NCBI RefSeq assembly: GCF_017161325.1
Contig: NZ_CP045670.1
Coordinates: 682,001-746,000, forward strand
Source: Treponema pedis
GTDB lineage: Bacteria; Spirochaetota; Spirochaetia; Treponematales; Treponemataceae
Length of the DNA: 64,000 nt
Direction: 5' to 3'
Shown here piece after piece: positions 1-10,279 of this stretch. The notes below the pieces were generated by a model that saw only the letters and a list, made by a program, of their open reading frames with translations, made no database searches and had not been told where the DNA came from. How positions within the stretch are numbered: the stretch's first letter is position 1; the number at the start of each line of letters is the position of its first letter. A program made the translations under genes and the position numbers.

Positions 1-5
1 AAAAA

Positions 6-1763
6 ATGGGGAAACGCTATAAATACAGGGACTTTAAACCGGTATGGGAACAAGTGCCTCCGCCTAAAGAATCTTTTCGCTCCGTTTTAAAATGGGGAAA
101 CCCGAACGAATTTAAAGAGCCTAATGAAAGGCTTTATAAATATATGAAAACCGTCTTCGGTATCGGCGATGATGAGTTTAAACAAAAAAAATACGAAGGC
201 TTGGAACCGCTTCCCGAAACTTTGGAAGTAAAATTGGAGCAAAAGCATATTGAAAAATTAAAAGAGATTTTCGGCGATGCGGAAGTAAGTACAAGGGCAT
301 ACGACAGAATTGCCGTTGCTTACGGAAAAACTATGTACGATGCGTATCGCTTACGGGAAGGTATTGTAGAAAATGTGCCGGATATTGTCGTTTTTCCCTC
401 CGAACATAAACAGATTGTAAGCCTTGTGGAATATTGTAATGAAAATAAAATTCCCCTGTATGTATACGGCGGAGGTTCTTCGGTTACTCGGGGAGTGGAA
501 GCCGTCAAGGGAGGCATTACCCTGGATATGCGTAAAAACTTTAACAAGGTTTTGGAATTTAACGAAATAAACCAAACCGTTACCGTACAAGCCGGAATGT
601 CGGGACCGCAGCTGGAAGCTCATTTAAACAATGCCCGACAGGAATTCGGAGCCTGCCGCTCTTACACTTGCGGCCATTTTCCCCAATCCTTTGAATATTC
701 TTCCGTAGGAGGCTGGGTTGTAACGCGGGGAGCGGGGCAAAACTCCACATATTACGGGAATATAAAGGATATAGTTTTTCAGCAAACTTATGTTACCCCT
801 ACAGGAATTGTAAAAAGTTACGGACTTCCGGCTCATGCCGTCGGACCGGATACCGACGAAATTATGATGGGAAGCGAAGGGGCTTTCGGAATTCTTACAA
901 ACGTAACCTTACGTATTTTCCGTTACCGTCCCGAAACCCGAAAAAACTTCAGTTTTATTTTTAAAACATGGGAAAACGGAATGAACGCTTGCAGGGAAAT
1001 TATGCAAAATGAAGCCGGGTTTCCTTCCGTATTCAGACTTTCCGATGCAGAAGAAACCGATATGGCATTAAAACTTTACGGTGTTGAAGGCACAATTGCA
1101 GAAACGGCAATGAACCTTATGGGGTATAAACCCATGCAGCGCTGCCTTTTTTTAGGTTGGACTGAAGGAGAAAAGCATTTTTCAAAACAGCTTTACAAAA
1201 ATGTAAAAAAAATTTGTAAAAAATACGGCGGTTTATTTTTAACCGGTATGCCGGTAAAGGGCTGGGAGCACGGCCGTTTTACGGACCCTTACTTACGTGA
1301 GTCCTTACAAGATTACGGAGTTATCATCGATACAATGGAATGCAGCGTTACTTGGGAAATGATGGAAAGAGTTCATAAGGACGTACGTAAGTTTGCGAAA
1401 TCGCGTCCGAACACCGTTTGTATGACCCACCTTTCACATGCCTATCCCCAAGGCGCAAATCTCTATTTTATTTTTATAGGCTTATTTAAAGATAAAGAAG
1501 AATATGTAGAATATCAGTACGGAATTTTCGATAATATAATGCACACGGGAGCCGCTATGAGCCACCACCACGGTGTAGGGAAAATGACGGCAGCTTGGGT
1601 AGAACAGTCTATCGGTGCAGCAAACTTTAAAATTTTTAAAGCGCTTAAACATCACTTTGACCCTAACAATATAATGAATCCTGGAGGAACCTTAGGTTTG
1701 GATATGAGTGAAGAACAAAAACGAAAACCTAAATATGCAGGTAAAACATGGAACAACGGATAA
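6..1763 (+). CDS. agpS: Alkyldihydroxyacetonephosphate synthase (FAD-dependent)
   Basis: This 585-aa flavoprotein would exchange the acyl chain of acyl-DHAP for a fatty alcohol, the first ether-bond step of ether-lipid synthesis. An FAD-binding PP-loop region (VYGGGSSVTRG, about residues 152-162) is followed by the conserved SFEYSSVGGWVVTRGAGQ block, and the C-terminal third carries the catalytic histidine cluster SHHHGVGK and the closing DPNNIMNPGG motif. These are hallmarks of the family rather than of generic FAD-linked oxidases. The start at base 6 leaves no room to see a ribosome binding site, so an earlier start outside the window cannot be excluded. The gene converges on fusA. Confidence 0.9.
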   Translation: MGKRYKYRDFKPVWEQVPPPKESFRSVLKWGNPNEFKEPNERLYKYMKTVFGIGDDEFKQKKYEGLEPLPETLEVKLEQKHIEKLKEIFGDAEVSTRAYDRIAVAYGKTMYDAYRLREGIVENVPDIVVFPSEHKQIVSLVEYCNENKIPLYVYGGGSSVTRGVEAVKGGITLDMRKNFNKVLEFNEINQTVTVQAGMSGPQLEAHLNNARQEFGACRSYTCGHFPQSFEYSSVGGWVVTRGAGQNSTYYGNIKDIVFQQTYVTPTGIVKSYGLPAHAVGPDTDEIMMGSEGAFGILTNVTLRIFRYRPETRKNFSFIFKTWENGMNACREIMQNEAGFPSVFRLSDAEETDMALKLYGVEGTIAETAMNLMGYKPMQRCLFLGWTEGEKHFSKQLYKNVKKICKKYGGLFLTGMPVKGWEHGRFTDPYLRESLQDYGVIIDTMECSVTWEMMERVHKDVRKFAKSRPNTVCMTHLSHAYPQGANLYFIFIGLFKDKEEYVEYQYGIFDNIMHTGAAMSHHHGVGKMTAAWVEQSIGAANFKIFKALKHHFDPNNIMNPGGTLGLDMSEEQKRKPKYAGKTWNNG

Positions 1764-1785
1764 ATTACGAATACATAAAACGGAA

Positions 1786-1843
1786 ATACCGGAGGTAGGT
1801 AAAAGCTGCGGCCGAATTTCATAAAGAAATTTTTCTCCGGTAT
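1786..1843. terminator. Possible bidirectional terminator between agpS and fusA
   Basis: Nine-base arms ATACCGGAG and CTCCGGTAT flank a loop of about 40 bases in the gap between two convergent genes. The loop is long and the T tract modest, so this is only a candidate. Confidence 0.4.
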
Positions 1844-1884
1844 CTTTTAAAGGCATAACCTTTAAATTTTTTACTTAAAATCCG

Positions 1885-3939
1885 TTACCGTTTTACCTCA
1901 AAATGGCTGAAGCTCATTGTAAAAGCAGCCCTTCCTTGAGTTGCCGAGCGTAAATCTGTAGTAAACCCGAACATTTGCGCCATAGGAGCCTGTGCATGAA
2001 CTACCTCAGTCCCGGTCTTCGATTCCATACTTAAAATCAACCCTCCGCGCTGCGTCATTCTGCTCATTGCGTCCCCTACGAATTCTTTAGGGCTTGTAAT
2101 ATCCACTTTCATTACGGGTTCAAGCAGCACCGGTTCCGCACTGTTGCAGGCATCGTCAAAACACTTTGCCGCTCCGGCTTCAAATGCAAAAGGCGTGGAA
2201 GTAAGCTCGTCGTATTTTGCTGAAGTAAGTTCAACCTCAATATCGGTACACGGATAGCCGAATTTTATTCCTGAAGAAAAACATGCGTTTACGGAATGTT
2301 CCACCGCATTTACCAGCTCTTCAGGCAGGGTATTGGCTGCGGCTCCTCCGGATTTTTGCGAAAAGGTTTTTACTTTGGAAACGAACTTATTTCCCGTCCC
2401 GCGCGGAAGAGGACGTACGGTAAGAGTCAGCTCCGCTTCGTTATCCTTTCCCGCCATTTGCTTACTGTATTTTTCAGTTTGAGTTTTTGCGGCGGTAATG
2501 GATTCCCGATATGTAACTTGCGGATTTCCTACGCGGGCTTCAACTTTAAAATCGTCCAGCATACGGGTGGTTAAAATATCGATATGAAGTTCTCCCATAC
2601 CCGAAATAATGAGCTGCCCGGTTTCTGAATCTTCCTTGCTTGTAAAGGTAGGGTCTTCTTTGGAAAGAATTTCAAGCACTTCTTTTAATCGGTCGCGCTC
2701 CGAAAGACTTTTAGGTTCAAGCGACACGGAAATTACAGGCTCAGGAAATTGCATAGACTCAAGTAATAACGGCAAACCTTCCGTACCCAGAGTATCGCCT
2801 GTTTGTGCCGATTTTAAACCGACAAATACCGCAATATCTCCCGCCTGAACGGAATCCATTTGTTCGGATTTATTTGAGTGCATTCGCAAAATACGGTTTA
2901 CCCGCTCCCGTTTCTTTTTTCCGATATTAAAAACTTGGTCTCCGGATTTAATTTTACCTGAATACATACGCACATAGCAAAGAGAACCGGCGTCCTTATC
3001 ATACTGAATTTTAAACACAAGGCCGAGAGGATTTCCCTCAGGTTTACACGGAACGGTAATGTTTTCTTCTTTTTTGGTGTTAAAAGCTTCGGCGGGAAGA
3101 ACCTCGTCCGGAGCAGGCAAAAAATCTACAATTGCATCTATTAAGGGCTGAACTCCGATATTGCGTCTTGCAGAACCGCATAAAAACGGAATATAATCTC
3201 TCTTTAAAACGGCTTTACGAATTTCTTTTTTAATTAAATCGGCGGGAACGGGATTACCTTCTAAAATAAGCTCGGTAATTTCATCTGAAAAGGAAGAAAC
3301 CGTGTCAAGCATTTTTTCGCGCCATTCTTCGGCAAGCGGAAGACGCTCGGGAGCTATGGGAGAATATGTATATTTTTCACCTTCGGTAGAAGAATCCCAA
3401 TGAATTTCCTGCATGGAAATAAGGTCTATTATACCTTCAAAGGTATCGCTTGCACCTATAGGAATTTCAACGGGAACGGGTTGCACCTTAAACTTGTCCG
3501 CAACATCATTCATTACGGAAAAAAAATCGGCGCCCAGTCTGTCCATTTTATTTACAAAGCAAATGCGCGGAACCTTATAGCGGTCGGCTTGATGCCATAC
3601 GGTTTCGGTTTGCGGCTGAACTCCGCCTACCGCACATAAAACGGCCACGGCTCCGTCCAAAACGCGTAAAGAACGCTCAACTTCGGCTGTAAAATCTACG
3701 TGCCCGGGAGTGTCTATAATATTAATTTGAAAATTTTTCCAATAAGTAGTTGTAGCCGCACTTTGAATTGTAATACCCCTATCCTGTTCTTGAGCCATCC
3801 AATCCATTGTAGCCTGCCCGTCATCGATTTCGCCTATCTTATGTATTTTACCGGTATAAAATAAAATTCTTTCCGTAGTCGTCGTCTTACCGGCATCAAT
3901 GTGAGCCATTATTCCTATATTCCGCATTTTATCAAGCAT
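1885..3939 (-). CDS. fusA: Translation elongation factor G
   Basis: EF-G is the GTPase that drives ribosomal translocation. The N-terminal G domain carries GIMAHIDAGKTTTTERILFYTG (P-loop), RGITIQSAATT (switch I), DTPGHVDF (G3) and NKMD (G4), and domains II-V follow to the usual total of about 684 aa. I place the start at the ATG reading MLDKMRNIG, because GGAG lies eight bases upstream; the open frame extends 12 codons further without a better site. Treponemes commonly carry two EF-G paralogues and I cannot tell which this is. It follows the VWA gene on the same strand with a hairpin in between. Confidence 0.95.
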   Translation of the reverse strand: MLDKMRNIGIMAHIDAGKTTTTERILFYTGKIHKIGEIDDGQATMDWMAQEQDRGITIQSAATTTYWKNFQINIIDTPGHVDFTAEVERSLRVLDGAVAVLCAVGGVQPQTETVWHQADRYKVPRICFVNKMDRLGADFFSVMNDVADKFKVQPVPVEIPIGASDTFEGIIDLISMQEIHWDSSTEGEKYTYSPIAPERLPLAEEWREKMLDTVSSFSDEITELILEGNPVPADLIKKEIRKAVLKRDYIPFLCGSARRNIGVQPLIDAIVDFLPAPDEVLPAEAFNTKKEENITVPCKPEGNPLGLVFKIQYDKDAGSLCYVRMYSGKIKSGDQVFNIGKKKRERVNRILRMHSNKSEQMDSVQAGDIAVFVGLKSAQTGDTLGTEGLPLLLESMQFPEPVISVSLEPKSLSERDRLKEVLEILSKEDPTFTSKEDSETGQLIISGMGELHIDILTTRMLDDFKVEARVGNPQVTYRESITAAKTQTEKYSKQMAGKDNEAELTLTVRPLPRGTGNKFVSKVKTFSQKSGGAAANTLPEELVNAVEHSVNACFSSGIKFGYPCTDIEVELTSAKYDELTSTPFAFEAGAAKCFDDACNSAEPVLLEPVMKVDITSPKEFVGDAMSRMTQRGGLILSMESKTGTEVVHAQAPMAQMFGFTTDLRSATQGRAAFTMSFSHFEVKR

Positions 3940-3963
3940 TTTATTCTCCAACTCCCAATTAAT

Positions 3964-3987
3964 ATACCTCGGCAAAAACCGAGGTAT
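3964..3987 (-). promoter_or_regulatory. Hairpin in the fusA leader
   Basis: Perfect nine-base arms ATACCTCGG and CCGAGGTAT enclose a six-base loop about 25 bases before the fusA start. There is no T tract on the minus strand after it, so it may be a leader structure or weak terminator of the upstream gene. Confidence 0.4.
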
Positions 3988-4094
3988 AATTATTTTTAAG
4001 ATAACTATTACCGAAACTTACATCTTAATCCGAAAAAACAAAGACGTTTCGGTATAAATTTGAAATTTTTAAACCCTTTCCGTATAAATAAAAT

Positions 4095-6281
4095 CTATTC
4101 GTATTTAATGGAAGTCAAAAGCGAATTTAATTTTACGGCAGGGTCTTCATACCCTCTAAAGGTAAAGTATACGTGGTAACCCTTATCGGAAACAACTGTT
4201 ACGGTTTTTCCTACACAGTTATTTACGACATTCGACGTTTCATACGGAAAGTATTCGGGCTTTAAAATAGCCAAATGATAATCCTGTCCGTCATATCGTA
4301 CTTGAGCCAAATGAGCGGGAAAGGGAACCAGGAAAATTAAAAAATCATCGGATTTTCCTCCGCCTACCGAAAGCCTTGTTCCGGGCTTCATAATATGAAT
4401 ATTGCGTTTTCCGATATATCTGTTTTGGTTTAAAACGTAAATCTCCGTCATTCCCGATTGGTTGCTCTTAATTTCAATTTTCTCAAGATGATTTGCAGGA
4501 GATATATGAGAACCTCTGGGCTGCTGTGCCGAAAAAGATGAAGATAAAATTTTCTTTCTGAGCATTTCATCTTCTTTAGCTTGAGCCGCAATTCTTTCCT
4601 TATTGCTTTCGGAATAAACGGATTGCTCAAAACCGCCGCTTTGCATATTGGAATTTTGAGTAAAAGCATTTAAACGCTTTGCATGATTTATATCTTCTTC
4701 ATCGTAATTTACCGCAGAAGAACTTCCCGTTTTATGTAATACGCTTGCAACAGGATTTGAAGTTCTCCGTCGTAAAACAAAGAATATTATAAGCAGCAGT
4801 AAAAGAAGTAAAAGCAATGCCGGAATAAGAATAAACAGAATGTTTGAACCGAAAATCCGTTTAAAAGCGGAAGGGAAAACGGAAAGTTTTAACTCCGCAG
4901 CCTGCGGTAAAACCTTTTTTCCGTCTTCAAATTCAAGACGCATAATAGCGTTATAACTACCTTCCGAATAATCTTGAGGAAGTTTTGCTTTTACATTTAT
5001 AACCGCTTTTTCTCCCGCCTGAATCGTAATTTTTTCGGTATTTACGGGGATTTTATTTAAAACATATCCGTTATCCAAAATAATTTCCGTAAGTTTTAAC
5101 TCTATCTCTTCCTCAGAGGTATTTTTAATTTCCAGCGGAAAAGTCAAATTACCGCCGTAAGACTTAAGTTCTTCAGGAAAAATTACCGAGGGCAGATTTT
5201 TACCGTTATCTTCAATGGAAAATTCACCGTTTTCCGAAAGTTCGCTTGTGGAAGCTCCCGCAGAATCCGTAAAAGTTTTTGAAACATCGGTGTATTCTTT
5301 GGTTTTTCCTCCGTCAGCCTCTTTATCTCCGCCTGAAGCCGAAGAATTATCGGTCGAACCGCCGGTACCGTATCCCGAACCGCTTTCCGTTCCGCCAGCA
5401 CCGTATCCCGAACCGCTTTCCGTTCCGCCTGCACCGGAATTGCCTGTTGAGCCGGTTTCAGTATCCGAAGTATTTCCCGTATTTCCCGAGTCTCCGGTAT
5501 TTTCCGTACCGCCCGCGGCTCCCGAGCTGCCGCTTCCGCCGGAAGTACTTCCGCCTACGGAGCCGGCAGCACCGGCATGGCCTGTATTACCCGAGCCTTG
5601 CGCACCGCCGCTTGAGCCTCCTAAGTTTCCGCTTTGAGAAGAGCCGGAACTGCCGCCCTGAGAGCCGCTTTTTGAGCCTCCCGCCGTAGAATTATAAAAC
5701 TCTTCCCCGTCCAAATCCCGTATTATGGAATCGGCCGGATACGGAAGTTTTACATAATAAACCTTCCAGCCGCCGCGGCGTATATCTCCCGCAAGAAGCC
5801 CGATTTCATTTTTTATTTGTTCTCCGCTATAATTCTTATACGGGCTTGATTCAGGCGGATTAAAAATTCCGTCCGAAATAACTATAAGAATTTGCTCCTT
5901 TGAAGCGGATAAACTTGAAGTATATTGCTTACAATAAGCAAGTCCCGTTAAAAAATCGGAATTTTTTCCGAGCTGGTACAAAAGCAAAAAACGGGATACA
6001 ACTCTGGATAAATCCGCTTCGGAATTTACCTTTTGAGACATCTCATAACGGGCATCGGCATTAAACGACAAAACGTGAACGGTATCGCCTTTGCGGACAA
6101 ACTTATCGGTTATCTCTTTTAAAACCCGTTTGTTAACTTCTTCATAATATTGAAGAACCGTCCCCGACGTATCGAGAAGAATAACTATGTCCGCATTACC
6201 CTGCGGTGAATTTTGTGCAAATACATCCGCCGCCGCAATGACCAAAAAAAAGCAAAACAATATCTTTTTCAAAACTTTCAT
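4095..6281 (-). CDS. Secreted or membrane-anchored VWA-domain protein
   Basis: A 728-aa protein with an N-terminal signal peptide (hydrophobic core FCFFLVIAAADVFA), then a von Willebrand factor A domain whose MIDAS-like motif is DTSGT and which continues through VISDG. A Gly/Ser/Asn/Thr-rich linker follows (about residues 198-315) with tandem GTESGSGYG units, then an Ig-like region, one transmembrane helix of leucines ending in RRR, and a cytoplasmic C-terminal domain of about 120 aa (RYIGKRNIH, LSVGGGKSDDF) that resembles an FHA fold. The plan suggests an adhesive or sensing exterior tied to a phosphopeptide-binding-like interior. The FHA call is tentative and the substrate unknown. Confidence 0.7.
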   Translation of the reverse strand: MKVLKKILFCFFLVIAAADVFAQNSPQGNADIVILLDTSGTVLQYYEEVNKRVLKEITDKFVRKGDTVHVLSFNADARYEMSQKVNSEADLSRVVSRFLLLYQLGKNSDFLTGLAYCKQYTSSLSASKEQILIVISDGIFNPPESSPYKNYSGEQIKNEIGLLAGDIRRGGWKVYYVKLPYPADSIIRDLDGEEFYNSTAGGSKSGSQGGSSGSSQSGNLGGSSGGAQGSGNTGHAGAAGSVGGSTSGGSGSSGAAGGTENTGDSGNTGNTSDTETGSTGNSGAGGTESGSGYGAGGTESGSGYGTGGSTDNSSASGGDKEADGGKTKEYTDVSKTFTDSAGASTSELSENGEFSIEDNGKNLPSVIFPEELKSYGGNLTFPLEIKNTSEEEIELKLTEIILDNGYVLNKIPVNTEKITIQAGEKAVINVKAKLPQDYSEGSYNAIMRLEFEDGKKVLPQAAELKLSVFPSAFKRIFGSNILFILIPALLLLLLLLLIIFFVLRRRTSNPVASVLHKTGSSSAVNYDEEDINHAKRLNAFTQNSNMQSGGFEQSVYSESNKERIAAQAKEDEMLRKKILSSSFSAQQPRGSHISPANHLEKIEIKSNQSGMTEIYVLNQNRYIGKRNIHIMKPGTRLSVGGGKSDDFLIFLVPFPAHLAQVRYDGQDYHLAILKPEYFPYETSNVVNNCVGKTVTVVSDKGYHVYFTFRGYEDPAVKLNSLLTSIKYE
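5363..5433. repeat. Tandem 33-bp coding repeat in the VWA protein linker
   Basis: Two nearly identical 33-bp units in a row encode GTESGSGYGAG and GTESGSGYGTG. They sit inside a longer Gly/Ser-rich stretch and keep the reading frame, so copy-number change would lengthen or shorten the linker without breaking the gene. Confidence 0.7.
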
Positions 6282-6317
6282 AATACCTCCTTTTGCTTTC
6301 TTTTATATAATATTGCA

Positions 6318-9023
6318 CTATTTTAAATTTGCAATACTGATATCCAAAATTTTATAACTGCGTTTTTCCTCGTTAACCTCAAATTCAAACTCTTCGCCGC
6401 TTTTTCTGTTAAATAATCCGTTGCCCAGGGGAGACATATAAGAAATAATTCCGTTGGAAGGGTCCGATTCCCACGGACCTAAAATGGTATACTCTTCTTC
6501 CGTATTGGTAAGATTGTTTAACACTTTCACTTTACTGCCGAAATAAACCTTTTTCGAAGTAGCGGTTGTCGGGTCGAAAACTTGCGCCCTGTCCAGCTCG
6601 TCCTGAAGACGTGCAAGCGCATTGTTTAAACGGTTTTGTTCCTCTTTCGCAGCCTTAAATTCTGCATTTTCACGCAAATCGCCTAAAGCGAGTGCTGCTC
6701 CTACATCTTTTGAATTCTGAGGAATTTTAACGTCGCGTATTTCAATAAGCTCTTTAGTTTTAATATCGAACATCTTCGATGTAACAATCAAACCGTGAGC
6801 CGTAACCGTTTTTTCTTCAATATCAAAGAATTTAAAATCCTTGTGTTTTTCCACAATTCTCGCACGAATACTCATTTTAATCATAGGGTCAAGGTCTTTT
6901 ATATCTCCGATAAGAGTATAAAGTCTTGTAATGGTATCCACATCGCTTTCAAGGATAAAATTTTCCAAAAGGTTTCCTTTATCGAATAAAATCGAATGAA
7001 CCTGATGATTAATTTTACGGTTTTCCGTAGTATTTCTATGTGAAGAAATTTCGCGGTATGTAATATCTAAAATGTGAATTAAAACAATAAGCTGCTGCTC
7101 AAAAGTAATTCCCAATGTTTTAAACCATTCTTCTTCCTGTATATTCTTAAAGAACCAAATAACGGCATTTCTGTAAATTCGATAGTTTTCAAAACAGTCT
7201 TTTACAAGTTCCCGAACCTCATTAACGGCACCCTCTTCTATCAGGGCCTGTAAAATTTCAGGTGCAAGCACGGACGGGAAAAGCTTTATATATTCCTTTT
7301 CCCAATTCGGAATTAAATTCTTTATATATTTTAAGAATTTTTGTCTTATCGTCTGCCCCCGAACCGAAACCTTGTCTTTTATTGCCGAATAAAGTTCCGT
7401 TACGTTTTCGATTCTGCTATAAAGTTCGGCAAAGTTATAAGCCTTTCCCGGAACCGCCAAGGATTTATCCGCGGCAAATTCACGTACAAGAATATACGCC
7501 GAAATAATTTGCTCGTTTACCTGATTTACACTTTTTAAAAAGCCCTCAAAATAATCCAACATTTCGCGGAAAGTATCGGACTCATCATCGCAAACTTCGG
7601 AAGAATCATAAGCGTTAAGAAGCTCAATTCGGGCAAAAAAGTTTTTCTGAGCTTTAAATTCATTGGAAAGTTTTTCTTCCAACGAAATCGGGCGTTCGCG
7701 TACGGTATAAAAATCTATATTATCCGGGTTAATACCGAATATGGGATTTTCTTTTAAAATCTTTCTGGCTTTTGTATTCCAGCTTGTCCATTCGCTTGCG
7801 GTAAGCAATGACGGAACAAGCTCTTGTTTAACGCGTTTCATATCACAATTGTTATCGAAACTTTTAATAACGGCTTTTAATGCCCATTCCGGCTCCGCCT
7901 TTATTTTTTTACCGAGGGAATCTTTATTTAAAGTGGACTTCAAAACCCAGATATGCTCTCTGTCAAGAGTCTGTAATGCGGTTATTCCCATTTTAAGACT
8001 CATTTTATGACCGCGTTTTTTTGCAAAATCGATTACAAGCTCATCATTTTGTACCGAAGCGATTCTGCCTACACCCCAAGTTCTATGGAAAACAAAACAA
8101 CCCGTATCAAAGGAAATATGTTTTTCAAAGTCCGCAATTGCATCGAAAACGGGGCGCCATGCTTGGGTTAAGTTTGAAACTTTAATATACTCCTCAAGCT
8201 GACTGTGGTCTTTATATTTGTTTCTAAAGCATTCGACTATTTCGTCTCTGGCCCAGTTGTCTTTTTCATCATAAGAAAGCATTAGCTTTAAAATATCTAT
8301 GGCGATATTCCAGTTTTCATTCTTGCGGTAATGCTGATAAATATCCTGCATAAGCATAGAGCTTCTGCCCGTATCCATTACTCCTGAAATTTTAGCCTGT
8401 ATTCTGAAGAAAAAGTCTATTTCGTCCGGAATAAGAGTTGCCAGTTTTGACCACATCTCTTTTATTCCGCTAATTTGTTTTCTGTTTATAAATCTGTATA
8501 GGGCCTTTTTATAGTATTCGACGGATTTTTCAATATTTCCGTCTTTTTCATATTTTTCCGCCAAAAGCTTTGCAATATCGGCTTCATCATAATCGGCTTT
8601 TACCAAGCGCTCCCAAATATCGTAAATTTCTTCGTTTCCTGAAGTTTTATAACATTCCGCAAGAGTTCTCAAAGCAAATTTGGACTCTCCGTATTCGAGG
8701 AATTTTTTACAAAGATATTCTACAATCTGAGCTCTATGATTATCTATGAAAATTTCAATTAAACTTACAACGGTAGAGTCGTCTAAAAGCTGATTGGAAA
8801 GTGAAATTATACTGGAAATGTAAAGAGCTATTATACTGTTTTTTGTGTGCGCCAAATGTTCATCACAAATAGTTTTTATTTCATTTACAACATCTTCCTT
8901 TCTGGCTGTAGAAACCAGCTTATAAAGATCTTCAAAATTTTTTGTCGTGTAATTTCCTATAGCTGCTCTTGTCCATTTTTCTTCATTGAGCATCTCCGTC
9001 AGTTGTTTCTGTATATCAGACAT
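6318..9023 (-). CDS. greA: GreA transcription cleavage factor with long N-terminal helical-repeat extension
   Basis: Only the last 160 or so of the 901 residues are GreA: the coiled-coil tip GDLRENAEFKAAKEEQ keeps the acidic residues that act in the RNA polymerase secondary channel to rescue backtracked complexes, followed by the FKBP-like C-terminal domain. The remaining 740 aa are helical and TPR-like at the start (LAECYKTSGNEEIYDIWERL, KYEKDGNIEKSVEYYKKAL). Ordinary GreA is about 158 aa. This enlarged form is known from treponemes. What the extension binds is unknown. The TPR gene immediately upstream is read first, from one shared promoter. Confidence 0.88.
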   Translation of the reverse strand: MSDIQKQLTEMLNEEKWTRAAIGNYTTKNFEDLYKLVSTARKEDVVNEIKTICDEHLAHTKNSIIALYISSIISLSNQLLDDSTVVSLIEIFIDNHRAQIVEYLCKKFLEYGESKFALRTLAECYKTSGNEEIYDIWERLVKADYDEADIAKLLAEKYEKDGNIEKSVEYYKKALYRFINRKQISGIKEMWSKLATLIPDEIDFFFRIQAKISGVMDTGRSSMLMQDIYQHYRKNENWNIAIDILKLMLSYDEKDNWARDEIVECFRNKYKDHSQLEEYIKVSNLTQAWRPVFDAIADFEKHISFDTGCFVFHRTWGVGRIASVQNDELVIDFAKKRGHKMSLKMGITALQTLDREHIWVLKSTLNKDSLGKKIKAEPEWALKAVIKSFDNNCDMKRVKQELVPSLLTASEWTSWNTKARKILKENPIFGINPDNIDFYTVRERPISLEEKLSNEFKAQKNFFARIELLNAYDSSEVCDDESDTFREMLDYFEGFLKSVNQVNEQIISAYILVREFAADKSLAVPGKAYNFAELYSRIENVTELYSAIKDKVSVRGQTIRQKFLKYIKNLIPNWEKEYIKLFPSVLAPEILQALIEEGAVNEVRELVKDCFENYRIYRNAVIWFFKNIQEEEWFKTLGITFEQQLIVLIHILDITYREISSHRNTTENRKINHQVHSILFDKGNLLENFILESDVDTITRLYTLIGDIKDLDPMIKMSIRARIVEKHKDFKFFDIEEKTVTAHGLIVTSKMFDIKTKELIEIRDVKIPQNSKDVGAALALGDLRENAEFKAAKEEQNRLNNALARLQDELDRAQVFDPTTATSKKVYFGSKVKVLNNLTNTEEEYTILGPWESDPSNGIISYMSPLGNGLFNRKSGEEFEFEVNEEKRSYKILDISIANLK

Positions 9024-9038
9024 AACACCCCCAAATCG

Positions 9039-9977
9039 CTATCCTACATAGCGTTTATAAATATCTTTATCCAAGACTTTTATTCTTAAAAGTACATCAT
9101 CTATTTTCGCCCTACTTTCATTTACATTAACATAATGGTCTATAAGCCAAAAATAGTTGTTTATAAGGCGAGGTACAAGCCTTGCGTGTTGCTCTCCGGT
9201 TTTTTCGCGCTCTTCGTTTTCCAGCAAAAATATCTTTTGCTTTAACTGGCCGAATTCATAAGAACGAAGCTCGCGTTTTACATTGAACACTCCGTCAAGG
9301 ACTCCATAAACCGGAATCCATTCGGAAACCAGCTCTGAAGAATACCCCAGTTTTTCAACTTTTCGTATAAGCCGTTTAATTATTTCGGATTCTAAAAATT
9401 GCAGCTCTATATCGGAAGGATTGATAAAAAAAGCCTCTCGAAAAAAGGCTTTTGAAAATTTCATTTCACCGTAAAGAGCGTAACAATCTGCAAGTTCTGC
9501 AAGAACCGAAGCCGAATTTTTATTAAGCTCGGCTGCATACTTCAAAAATTCAAGCCCGCGCTCATAATCGCCTAAGGCCTTATAACATAAACCGACCCTT
9601 AGATAGGGCTCTGCATTCTGCAAAACGGTTTCCTCTCTTAACAGTTCTGCATAAAATTTAAGCGCCATTGTAAACACGGCACATTTTAAAGCATATATAA
9701 CAGCTTCCCGATTTTCTCCCTGTCTTTCCATGAATTTTAAAAAAGGCTTCCAGTTTGCAATCATATACTCTCCGCGTTCAAGCGGTGTAGATATTTGTTC
9801 CGCCAATTTAATTTTTTCACCCCAAAAGCTTATACCCTTAAGAGTATACTCAATATCCGCATTATCCAAATCATTTTTTAAAATCCGCTCAAGTTCGGTA
9901 TAAGCGCTGTCAAACTCACCTTGCTTGAGAAAATTCAATGCAGTGTTTAAGTTGCTTTGTACAGGTTTTTCAATCAT
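9039..9977 (-). CDS. TPR-repeat protein upstream of the GreA fusion
   Basis: A 312-aa soluble protein with TPR-like helical pairs (LNTALNFLKQGEFDSAYTELERIL; PYLRVGLCYKALGDYERGLEFLKYAAELN). There is no signal peptide. It lies 15 bases before the greA fusion on the same strand, and the promoter at 9994-10021 would serve both. The shared repeat type and tight linkage suggest a partner for the GreA fusion's N-terminal region, which is inference. No enzymatic motif is visible. Confidence 0.7.
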   Translation of the reverse strand: MIEKPVQSNLNTALNFLKQGEFDSAYTELERILKNDLDNADIEYTLKGISFWGEKIKLAEQISTPLERGEYMIANWKPFLKFMERQGENREAVIYALKCAVFTMALKFYAELLREETVLQNAEPYLRVGLCYKALGDYERGLEFLKYAAELNKNSASVLAELADCYALYGEMKFSKAFFREAFFINPSDIELQFLESEIIKRLIRKVEKLGYSSELVSEWIPVYGVLDGVFNVKRELRSYEFGQLKQKIFLLENEEREKTGEQHARLVPRLINNYFWLIDHYVNVNESRAKIDDVLLRIKVLDKDIYKRYVG

Positions 9978-9993
9978 ATTATCCTTTCGTATT

Positions 9994-10021
9994 ATTATAC
10001 AAAAAAAACGATTTTAGTCAA
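9994..10021 (-). promoter_or_regulatory. Sigma-70-type promoter of the TPR-greA operon
   Basis: On the minus strand TTGACT (10016-10021) and TATAAT (9994-9999) are 16 bases apart, ahead of AAAGGAT and the ATG at 9977. The rest of the gap up to 10279 shows no gene, RNA or repeat that I can support. Confidence 0.65.
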
Positions 10022-10279
10022 TTACATCTTGACATAAAGCGGAAAGTACTATACATTCATTTGCTGAAATTTGATAAATTTTAGCCGTATCATACCGCCC
10101 TATATCCGATTTTTACCCGATTTACGGCAGTTTTTAAAAGCCGCCCGAATAATAAAATCCGGATTTAAAGCAATTATTTAAACCGGTCTTTATTTAAATA
10201 AGCCGTATTTACTTATAGAAGATTTTATTCTGCCGAAGGGTTTTTGATATCTTTAATTTTTGCAGTTATTATATGAACT

